DNA from: Brevibacterium jeotgali | Lineage (GTDB): Bacteria > Actinomycetota > Actinomycetes > Actinomycetales > Brevibacteriaceae | DNA length: 64,000 nt | Direction: 5' to 3' | NCBI RefSeq assembly: GCF_900169175.1 | Contig: NZ_FXZM01000003.1 | Coordinates: 124,001-188,000, forward strand | Shown: positions 16,086-22,488 of the stretch, piece after piece | Layout: every line of letters starts with the position of its first letter | Position numbering within the stretch: position 1 is the first letter of the stretch | The notes under the pieces: generated by a model | Database searches by the model: none | What the model saw: the letters and a program-made list of their open reading frames with translations, nothing else | Told to the model about the DNA's origin: nothing | Program-made: the position numbers and the translations under genes

Positions 16086-16871
16086 GTGCGCCACGTCGAA
16101 CCGGAAGTCTCGCTCATCGCCAAGCCCCAGATCGACTGGGAGTCGGTCAACGCCTACCTCGACGACGTGGGTGGTCGTGTGTGGTCGGACCGTGTCCAGC
16201 CGTCCGAGTCGCCCGATGGCGAGGACCTCGTCGAGTTCTCCGGTCGCATGTGCTATCGCTCCTGGGAGCCGGGGCTCAACCCGAACGTGTCCCGCGTGCG
16301 CACCGACTCCTCCGCGTACGTCGGCAACGTCATCCGCTCGCAGCACGGTTCGGTGCTCGAGCACGCGAACTACACGTTCATCCTCCACAACGTCTCCCGC
16401 GTGCTGACTCACGAACTCATCCGCCACCGCGCAGGCTGCGCCTTCTCGCAGGAGTCGCTGCGCTACGTCCGACTGGACGAGCTCCCCTTCTGGTTCCCCG
16501 AATGGGCGCGTGAGGACGAGGAACTCATGGAGCGCTCCCTCAAGGTCCTCGACACCCTCGAAGAGCACCAGGCGTGGATGGCGTCCCACTTCGGTCTGGA
16601 CGAGGAGGGGACGAAGTTCGCGCACAAGAAGCACATGACGTCATTCATGCGCCGGTTCGCACCCGAAGGGCTGGGGACGGGCATCGTCTACACCGCCAAC
16701 CTCCGGTCGCTGCGCCACGTCATCGAGATGCGCACCGCACCGGGCGCCGAAGAGGAGATCCGCCTCGTCTTCGGCAAGATCGCAGAGATCATGCAGGACG
16801 AGGCGCCCGCAGTCTTCGCCGACTACTCGGTGGAGGACGGCGCCTGGGTCCCGGGGACCAGAAAGGCGTGA
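16086..16871 (+). CDS. thyX: Flavin-dependent thymidylate synthase
   Basis: ThyX methylates dUMP to dTMP with FAD, NADPH and methylene-tetrahydrofolate. The 261-residue protein carries R113-H114-R115 and the following SQESLRYVR, the ThyX motif. The spacing is RHR-x8-S rather than the textbook RHR-x7-S, because AGCAF replaces a four-residue stretch. Further marks are HGSVLEHANYTF (FAD/dUMP site) and SLRHVIEMRT. The GTG start at 16086 has AAGGA upstream. The 122-bp leader region shows no clear promoter. A maltokinase-cap-like gene follows six bases after its stop, probably in one transcript. Confidence 0.92.
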   Translation: MRHVEPEVSLIAKPQIDWESVNAYLDDVGGRVWSDRVQPSESPDGEDLVEFSGRMCYRSWEPGLNPNVSRVRTDSSAYVGNVIRSQHGSVLEHANYTFILHNVSRVLTHELIRHRAGCAFSQESLRYVRLDELPFWFPEWAREDEELMERSLKVLDTLEEHQAWMASHFGLDEEGTKFAHKKHMTSFMRRFAPEGLGTGIVYTANLRSLRHVIEMRTAPGAEEEIRLVFGKIAEIMQDEAPAVFADYSVEDGAWVPGTRKA

Positions 16872-16877
16872 GCCGCC

Positions 16878-17627
16878 ATGTCCGACATCTTCGCCGCAGA
16901 CCTGCACCCTGAGAAGCCGGAGGTCGTCGCGCGTCGGCTGTCCGCACGGTTCGGTGCGGATCTGTCTGCTGCGGACCTGCGGATGATCGCGTCGTTCCGT
17001 TTCGACGATCCGGCCGGCGAGGTCGGCTGCGAGACGCACATCGTCGCCGTGAGGCTGCCGGATGCAGGCGAGGTCGTCGCGCAGGTCCCGCTCACCTACC
17101 GCGGTGCACCGCTCGACGGGGCGCCCGCTGACGCACTCGTGACGACCATGGAGCATTCCGTGCTGGGCAGGCGGTGGGTGTACGAGGCGGCGCACGACCC
17201 CGTCTACGTGACGGAGCTCCTCCTCTCGATCACCGATGCCGGCGGCGCGGCGGAGCAGTTCCGGGTCGAGGACGACGGCAGCAGGTCGCGCCTCACGAAG
17301 GGCCTTGCGAACGTGCACGGAACCGGCCCCGGGATCGACCCCTCCCGGTCGGCCGTGGACGAGGGCGATGCAGCCGGCACCGAGGGGGCACGCACGTCGG
17401 ATCGGACCGCCGCAGCATCGCTGCCCGGCGTCGGATACGCCGACGACAAGACGCTCGTGCACATGCGCGGTGCCGCTCTCGAGGTCTATGACGTCCTGGA
17501 CCTCGGGAACCGCGCGGCCGACGGAGGCGGAGGCGTTCCCGGCGGGTGGTCGGTCGATGCCGGGCAGCTCGTCGCCACCTGGGACGGTCAGAAGGCACCG
17601 GTGACGCTCGCGCGCATCGTCGTGTGA
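16878..17627 (+). CDS. Maltokinase N-terminal cap-like domain protein
   Basis: The 249-residue protein resembles the N-terminal cap of actinobacterial maltokinase and its stand-alone relatives (CG0192-type). The marks are VPLTYRGAPLDGA and TMEHSVLGRRWVYEAAHDPVYV, which are conserved in that cap. The kinase domain is missing, and no trehalose or maltokinase gene is near. A 65-residue Gly/Asp/Ala-rich insert (about residues 135-195) splits the domain. It lies directly after thyX. No catalytic residues can be named; a regulatory or binding role is possible. Confidence 0.6.
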   Translation: MSDIFAADLHPEKPEVVARRLSARFGADLSAADLRMIASFRFDDPAGEVGCETHIVAVRLPDAGEVVAQVPLTYRGAPLDGAPADALVTTMEHSVLGRRWVYEAAHDPVYVTELLLSITDAGGAAEQFRVEDDGSRSRLTKGLANVHGTGPGIDPSRSAVDEGDAAGTEGARTSDRTAAASLPGVGYADDKTLVHMRGAALEVYDVLDLGNRAADGGGGVPGGWSVDAGQLVATWDGQKAPVTLARIVV

Positions 17628-17685
17628 CGTGCCCCGAGCGCAGGGGCTGGTGAATGGCATGACCTGACCAGCGTCACGACCCCTC

Positions 17686-17753
17686 GACCCTCACGGCCCG
17701 ATGACCCTCACGGCCCCGCGACCCTCACAATCCGACGAGTCTCACGGCCTGAT
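17686..17753. repeat. Four tandem 17-bp repeats running into the adh stop codon
   Basis: Units start at 17686, 17703, 17720 and 17737, each exactly 17 bp, with consensus GACCCTCACGGCCCGAT. The last unit contains the stop codon and final codons of the alcohol dehydrogenase gene (minus strand). The array therefore looks like an expansion of that gene's 3' end into the convergent gap. Confidence 0.9.
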
Positions 17754-18791
17754 GATCGTGAGTCCGGCGGAGCGGGACTGCGCCATCTCCTCCAGCGCCG
17801 CCGGCGCCTCTGCGAGGCTGATCGTGCGTGTCACGAGGTCCTGGGGACGCAGACGGCCCTCCACGACGAGTGCGATCAGCGGCCCGTAGTCCGCAGCCGC
17901 CATCCCGTGGGACCCCAGCAGGCTGAGCTCCTGGCCGATCACCTGCGGGACAGCGGTGGTGGGGCGACCGGAGAGCAGACCGATCTGCACGTGGCGGCCC
18001 AGAGGCCGCAACGACTGGAGAGCCGCATTGAGGGTGCTCTCGATGCCCAGTGCCTCGACCGTCACATGCGGGCCGGACTCCGAGCCGAGCCCGGCCGCGG
18101 AGTCACGGACAGCGGCGGCGACCTCGGCCTCGCTGAGCCCGGTGGAGTCGACGCAGGCGCCGGCTCCCATCGTTCGTGCCAGTCCGAGCGCATCCGGAGA
18201 GATGTCGACGGCGATGACCTGTGCGCCGATCGCACGGGCGATCATGATCGCGGACAGGCCGACGCCGCCGCACCCGAACACGGCCACGACCTCGCCGGCG
18301 CTCAGCCGGGCACGGTCGTGGAGCCCGCGGAACGCGGTGGCGAACCGGCATCCCAGGGGGAGTACCGCCTCGGCGGGGAGTTCCTCCGGGGCAGTCACCA
18401 GGTTCGTGTCCGCGTGGTGGATGACGACCTCATCGGCCCAGGAGCCCCAGTGGGTGAACCCGGGCTGCGTCTGGGTGGGGCAGACCTGCGCGTTCCCGGA
18501 TCGGCAGAACTCGCACGTTCCGCAACCGCAGACGAACGGGACCGTCACACGGTCGCCGGCGGAGAAGCGGGCAACGGCGTCGCCCGCCCGCACGATGCGG
18601 CCCACGAGCTCATGGCCGGGCACGTGGGGGACGGACACCGAATCATCGTGACCGGCCCACGCGTGCCAGTCCGATCGGCACACGCCGGTGGCCTCGACGG
18701 CGATGACGACACCGTGATCGGGAGCGGAGGGCGACTCGACGTCCTGGACGGACGGAGTCTGGCCGAAGGATTCGTAGAGGACTGCGCGCAT
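17742..18791 (-). CDS. Zinc-dependent alcohol dehydrogenase
   Basis: The 349-residue medium-chain dehydrogenase has the catalytic zinc ligands Cys (GVCRSDWHAW) and His (VPGHELVGRI). Four structural-zinc cysteines lie in CGCGTCEFCRSGNAQVC. The Rossmann motif VFGCGGVGLSAI is followed by VIAVDIS; the Asp after the second strand favours NAD over NADP. It resembles Zn-dependent alcohol/threonine/sorbitol-type dehydrogenases; the true substrate is unknown. TAGACT seven bases before the ATG on the minus strand suggests a leaderless message. Confidence 0.88.
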   Translation of the reverse strand: MRAVLYESFGQTPSVQDVESPSAPDHGVVIAVEATGVCRSDWHAWAGHDDSVSVPHVPGHELVGRIVRAGDAVARFSAGDRVTVPFVCGCGTCEFCRSGNAQVCPTQTQPGFTHWGSWADEVVIHHADTNLVTAPEELPAEAVLPLGCRFATAFRGLHDRARLSAGEVVAVFGCGGVGLSAIMIARAIGAQVIAVDISPDALGLARTMGAGACVDSTGLSEAEVAAAVRDSAAGLGSESGPHVTVEALGIESTLNAALQSLRPLGRHVQIGLLSGRPTTAVPQVIGQELSLLGSHGMAAADYGPLIALVVEGRLRPQDLVTRTISLAEAPAALEEMAQSRSAGLTIIRP

Positions 18792-18798
18792 GAAGCGG

Positions 18799-18804
18799 AG
18801 TCTA
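18799..18804 (-). promoter_or_regulatory. Probable leaderless promoter of adh (TAGACT)
   Basis: On the minus strand TAGACT ends seven bases before the ATG at 18791. No Shine-Dalgarno sequence is visible. Confidence 0.5.
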
Positions 18805-18820
18805 GAGGGTGGTGCGTCCC

Positions 18821-19807
18821 TCAGCGTCCGGGGTCCGCCACGGCGACGTCATCGGCCAGGGCCCTGTCGATGGAGGTGATGAGGCGCCGGCGGACGTTGT
18901 TGCCGCGGTCCGCGAAGGCACGCTGGCGGCGGACGTACTCCGCCTTGCCCTCCGGCGTCTCGATGGCGACGACTCCGTATCCCCAGTCGCGCACGTCGTA
19001 GGGGCTCGCCTCCATGTCGAGGGTCCGGATGTCGCGGGCGAGGTCGAACGCGGTGAGAGTGACGTCCGACGGGACGATGGGCCCCAGCTTCATCGCCCAC
19101 TTGTACAGGTCCATGCCGCCGTGCAGGCAGCCGGGCTGCTCCATCTCCCGCATCGTGCCCCTGGTCGGGGAGAGCTCGTTGAGCGGCCGGGCCTCCGGGG
19201 TGAAGAACCGGAACGCGTCGAAGTGGGAGCAGCGGACACGGTGCGATTCGACGACGGCGTCGGTCTGCGTGTGGGTGAGTCGCAGCGGCACCCGGTCGTG
19301 GCGGAGCTCCTCGGGGGACTGCTGGTAGACCATCGCCCATTCGTGGAGCCCGAAGCAGCCGAAGGTGCCCTCCCGCTCGAGCGTGCGCGCCAACAGATCG
19401 CGGATGAACTGCGCGCCGTCGCCGCGGGCCGCCCGCCATCGCTCGAGGTCGACGGCCACTGCCGACGCCGAGGCCGGGCCGGCTGGTGAGGTCGAGCCCG
19501 CGTCCGAGGCCGGGCCGGGATCGACCGTGCGATACCACTTCCGGCCGGAGAGCTCGGTGAGGAAGGCGGAGCCGGAGCCGTCGGGCTGGACCGTGACCCC
19601 TGCGCCGGGATGCCACGTCGACAGCTGCCCGGGGGTGAACGGGTAGTAGGTGTGGAGGAAGTCCTCGACCGGATGCTTCTCGCCTCGCGCGCGGCGGTCG
19701 AGGTGAGCGGCGGTGCGTTCGCGCACGGAGGCGGCGTGGTCTGCGGCCAGCTGCGCGGCGGCGGAGGCGGAGAGGACGCTCGAGGGCAGGACTGCGGGTG
19801 TGGACAC
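18821..19807 (-). CDS. Conserved actinobacterial protein (sometimes labelled 3-methyladenine DNA glycosylase)
   Basis: The 328-residue protein starts with GTG and has recognisable conserved stretches: GEKHPVEDFLHTYYPFTPGQL, HPGAG, CFGLHEWAMVY, RCSHFDAFRFF and CLHGGMDLYKWA. I know this family from actinobacterial genomes, where it is often labelled a 3-methyladenine DNA glycosylase; I see none of the helix-hairpin-helix or AlkA motifs that would prove that. The conserved His, Cys and Asp residues suggest a metal or active site. A 20-residue Gly/Ser/Ala insert lies near residue 105. TACACT six bases before the GTG fits a leaderless start. Confidence 0.6.
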   Translation of the reverse strand: MSTPAVLPSSVLSASAAAQLAADHAASVRERTAAHLDRRARGEKHPVEDFLHTYYPFTPGQLSTWHPGAGVTVQPDGSGSAFLTELSGRKWYRTVDPGPASDAGSTSPAGPASASAVAVDLERWRAARGDGAQFIRDLLARTLEREGTFGCFGLHEWAMVYQQSPEELRHDRVPLRLTHTQTDAVVESHRVRCSHFDAFRFFTPEARPLNELSPTRGTMREMEQPGCLHGGMDLYKWAMKLGPIVPSDVTLTAFDLARDIRTLDMEASPYDVRDWGYGVVAIETPEGKAEYVRRQRAFADRGNNVRRRLITSIDRALADDVAVADPGR

Positions 19808-19813
19808 GGCTCA

Positions 19814-19819
19814 AGTGTA
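19814..19819 (-). promoter_or_regulatory. Probable leaderless promoter (TACACT)
   Basis: On the minus strand TACACT ends six bases before the GTG start at 19807, which supports that start. Confidence 0.5.
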
Positions 19820-19845
19820 GGGGCGGGCCGTGCGGGTCGTCCCGT

Positions 19846-20376
19846 TCACGTGTCCAGGGAGGCGCAGTAGCGGGATGCTGCGAACCGCTGCGCCCATACC
19901 GACAAGGGTCCTGCCCAGCGCATGGCACCGTGAGCGGGCGCGGAGACCGATACGACGGAGGCGCGGATCCGCCCGTGCACATCGGACGAGACCATGAACC
20001 GCTGGATCCCCGATTCGAGGTGCCCCGCAAGGGTCGCGTAGGTGAATCCGCGACACCACCCCTCGTCGAACACATCGATCACCCGGCACGCCACTGTGAG
20101 ACCCGGGGTCACCGCCCGTCCGACGGTCAGCTGCACGACCGCACCGCTCTCCACGGGAATGCTCGACGCGGCGACGCCCAGTCCTGCACCCGCGTGCATG
20201 CCCCAGCACAGGAGCGCGTCGGCGGCGGCGTCGAAGTCGCGTCGGGTCAGCAGGCGCGAGGTGACCAGCCGCCGGTGGCCGGGTGGGACCGCCCCGTCGA
20301 CGCTGCGAAGGTCGGTCGAGAGCGGGACCGCGGCCAGAGCCTCGGCGGCGGCGTGGGACAGGAGCTCCGGTCTCAT
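19846..20376 (-). CDS. DUF1990 family protein
   Basis: The 176-residue protein shows the DUF1990 pattern: ALLCWGMHAGAGLGV, CRVIDVFDEGWCRGFTYATLAGHLESGIQRF and a C-terminal Arg/Tyr-rich end (RFAASRYCASL). The family's function is not established to my knowledge. It starts 13 bases after the malate dehydrogenase stop on the same strand, so it is probably co-transcribed with mdh. No membrane segment or signal peptide is visible. Confidence 0.7.
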   Translation of the reverse strand: MRPELLSHAAAEALAAVPLSTDLRSVDGAVPPGHRRLVTSRLLTRRDFDAAADALLCWGMHAGAGLGVAASSIPVESGAVVQLTVGRAVTPGLTVACRVIDVFDEGWCRGFTYATLAGHLESGIQRFMVSSDVHGRIRASVVSVSAPAHGAMRWAGPLSVWAQRFAASRYCASLDT

Positions 20377-20389
20377 AGGTCTGTCGCCC

Positions 20390-21415
20390 TCAGAGGAATC
20401 CGAGCGCCGCTGCGTCCTCGCGCTCGGCGGTGAGCTCTGCGACGGAGTCGTCGAGGAGGGAGCGACGGGCGTCGTCGAGGACCAGCCCCTCGACGATCTG
20501 ATAGGCGCCGCTCGTGTCGACGGTGCAGGGGAAGGACGAGACGAGCCCCGCGGGGACTCCGTACTCCCCGGTCGAGCGCACCGCCATCGACACGCGTGCT
20601 CCGTTCGTGCCGAACGTCCAGTCCCGCAGGTGGTCGAGTGCGGCCGCCGCCGCAGACGCCGCCGACGAGGCGCCCCTGGCAGAGATGACCGCCGCACCGC
20701 GGCCCGCCACGGCCGGGATGAACTCATCGGTCACCCATGCACGCGCGCGCTCTGCACCGCCGCAGAGGTCGGCGAGCACCGCCGGCGCCGATCGTCCGTC
20801 GATGAGTGCATCGGTGAGGTCCGGCACCTGTGTGTTCGAGTGATTGCCCCAGATCGTCACGCGCTCGATCGTGTCGACCGGTGCTCCGGTCTTCTGCGCG
20901 ACCATGCCGAGAGCCCTGTTGTGGTCGAGTCGGGTGAGGGCCGTGAAGCGCGACGGGTCGACCCGCCTTCCATCGGCGCGCTCCTGCACGGAGGCGTGAT
21001 GGGCCGCGATGAGGGCATTCGTGTTCGCCGGATTCCCCACGACGACGACCCGCACGTCTGCCGTGGCGCTGCGGCCCAGAGCGGCGCCCTGCGCACGGAA
21101 CACCTCGCCGTTCCTGCGCAGCAGGTCGGCGCGGTCCATCCCCTCCTTCCGGGGCGCGGCACCGATGAGGAGGGCCGCGTCGGCATCGGCGAAGGCCTCA
21201 TCCGGATCGGTGGTCGCAGTGGCCTCGAGGAGAGTCGGGTATGCGCAGTCGGCGAGCTCCATGAGCACACCCTGCAAGCGCTCGACGGCCTGTGGGACCT
21301 CGAGCAGGCGCAGTCGGACAGGCTCCTGCCCGTAGACGGCTCCGGCGGCCAACCGGAAGAGCAGCGAGTAGGCGATGCTTCCTGCGGCTCCGGTGACGGC
21401 GATCGTGCGAGTCAT
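20390..21415 (-). CDS. mdh: Malate dehydrogenase
   Basis: This NAD-linked enzyme interconverts malate and oxaloacetate. The 341 residues start TRTIAVTGAAGSIAYSLLFR (Rossmann motif GAAGSIAY), followed by LLEVP, NPANTNALIA, LTRLDHNRA (catalytic Asp and Arg) and the catalytic His in IWGNHSNTQVPD. These are marks of the non-lactate-type cytoplasmic MDH. The start at 21415 has a strong GGAGG eight bases upstream. A divergent LysR gene 92 bp away is the likely regulator, and the DUF1990 gene follows on the same transcript. Confidence 0.93.
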   Translation of the reverse strand: MTRTIAVTGAAGSIAYSLLFRLAAGAVYGQEPVRLRLLEVPQAVERLQGVLMELADCAYPTLLEATATTDPDEAFADADAALLIGAAPRKEGMDRADLLRRNGEVFRAQGAALGRSATADVRVVVVGNPANTNALIAAHHASVQERADGRRVDPSRFTALTRLDHNRALGMVAQKTGAPVDTIERVTIWGNHSNTQVPDLTDALIDGRSAPAVLADLCGGAERARAWVTDEFIPAVAGRGAAVISARGASSAASAAAAALDHLRDWTFGTNGARVSMAVRSTGEYGVPAGLVSSFPCTVDTSGAYQIVEGLVLDDARRSLLDDSVAELTAEREDAAALGFL

Positions 21416-21495
21416 GGCGGTCCTCCCGTTCGAGTGGCGATACCCCGCATCATCCGCCGCCGGCTCGGACTGCGTCCAATGAATGGTCTGCCCGA

Positions 21496-21514
21496 TACCA
21501 TCCATATATGGATG
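21496..21514 (+). promoter_or_regulatory. lysR leaderless promoter and palindromic autoregulatory site
   Basis: TACCAT (21496-21501) ends six bases before the LysR ATG at 21508. A perfect 16-bp palindrome, CATCCATATATGGATG (21499-21514), overlaps the -10 end, the expected transcription start and the start codon. A protein bound here would block the LysR gene directly. The shared mdh-lysR gap is 92 bp. Confidence 0.6.
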
Positions 21515-22395
21515 AGTGGACCCTGCGCTTCGCCCCGGAGCTCCGTGCGCTCGTGACCTTGGCGCGGGAGGACGGGCACATGACGGGTGCGGCGACCGCA
21601 CTGGGCGTGCCGCAGTCGACGATGAGCCGTCGGATCAGGGCGTTCGAGGACGCTCTGGGCGTACCCCTCGTCGTGCGGCAGGGGCGGCGCGTCGCACTGA
21701 CCCCGCGTGCCAGGGTGCTCACCGACCGACTCGAGGAGCCCCTGGCAGAGATCGACCGTGCACTCGTCGAGGCGGCGGCGGAGACGGACGCGGATCATGG
21801 CACTGTGCGCTTCGGATTCCCCCTCACCCTCGGAGAGGAACCGGTTCCGGGAGTCGTCGCGGGATTCAGACGAGCCTTCCCGGGTGTGGAGCTCCACCTC
21901 GTGCAGGAGCACGGGGCATCGCTGATCGAACGTCTCCTCACAGGATCGCTGGACCTCGCGCTCGTCATCCCGCCGCCCACCCAGCTGCCCCACACAGTGG
22001 TTGCGCAGCAGGAGATCGTCGCGGTGCTGCCGGACGGCCACCGACTGGCCGGGCGCAGCGAGATCAGTGTGGAGGATCTGGTGGGCGAGCCGCTCATCGT
22101 GAATCCGCCGCAGTTCCATCTGCGTGCTCTCACCGACGAGCTCTTCCGCAGCGTGGACGAGGCGTCGACCATCGGCGTCGAGGCGGCGGAGTTCGGGACG
22201 ATGCGCAGGCTCGTCGCGCTCGATCTGGGCTGCGCACTCCTGCCGCGCAGGCCGCAGCCCGTGGACGGCACGTGTGAGGTGCCGATCAGCGGCGGACCGT
22301 CACGGGCCGTGGCGCTCGCGTGGCCCTCGGGTGCACTCAGCGTGCCCGCCCGCAGACTCCGCGACCACGTGCTCGCGGTGGCAGATCACGTGTGA
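21508..22395 (+). CDS. LysR-type transcriptional regulator
   Basis: The 295-residue regulator has an N-terminal winged helix-turn-helix (MTGAATALGVPQSTMSRRIRAFEDALGVPLVVR, about residues 24-57 in the protein). A LysR substrate-binding domain follows, with GFPLTLGEEPVPGVVAGFR and LDLALVIPPP. The residue after TMS is a charged RRI, as in most LysR proteins. It is transcribed divergently from mdh, which suggests that it controls mdh and itself. The effector is unknown; a C4-dicarboxylate would fit the neighbour. Confidence 0.87.
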   Translation: MDEWTLRFAPELRALVTLAREDGHMTGAATALGVPQSTMSRRIRAFEDALGVPLVVRQGRRVALTPRARVLTDRLEEPLAEIDRALVEAAAETDADHGTVRFGFPLTLGEEPVPGVVAGFRRAFPGVELHLVQEHGASLIERLLTGSLDLALVIPPPTQLPHTVVAQQEIVAVLPDGHRLAGRSEISVEDLVGEPLIVNPPQFHLRALTDELFRSVDEASTIGVEAAEFGTMRRLVALDLGCALLPRRPQPVDGTCEVPISGGPSRAVALAWPSGALSVPARRLRDHVLAVADHV

Positions 22396-22488
22396 CACCG
22401 CGCGGCGGGGGCCATGGCGAGTACGAGGGAGATGCGGTTCCCCGCTGGTGTGCCTCCTTGCGGAGTGACGAGGCGAGAGTGCTGCGCC

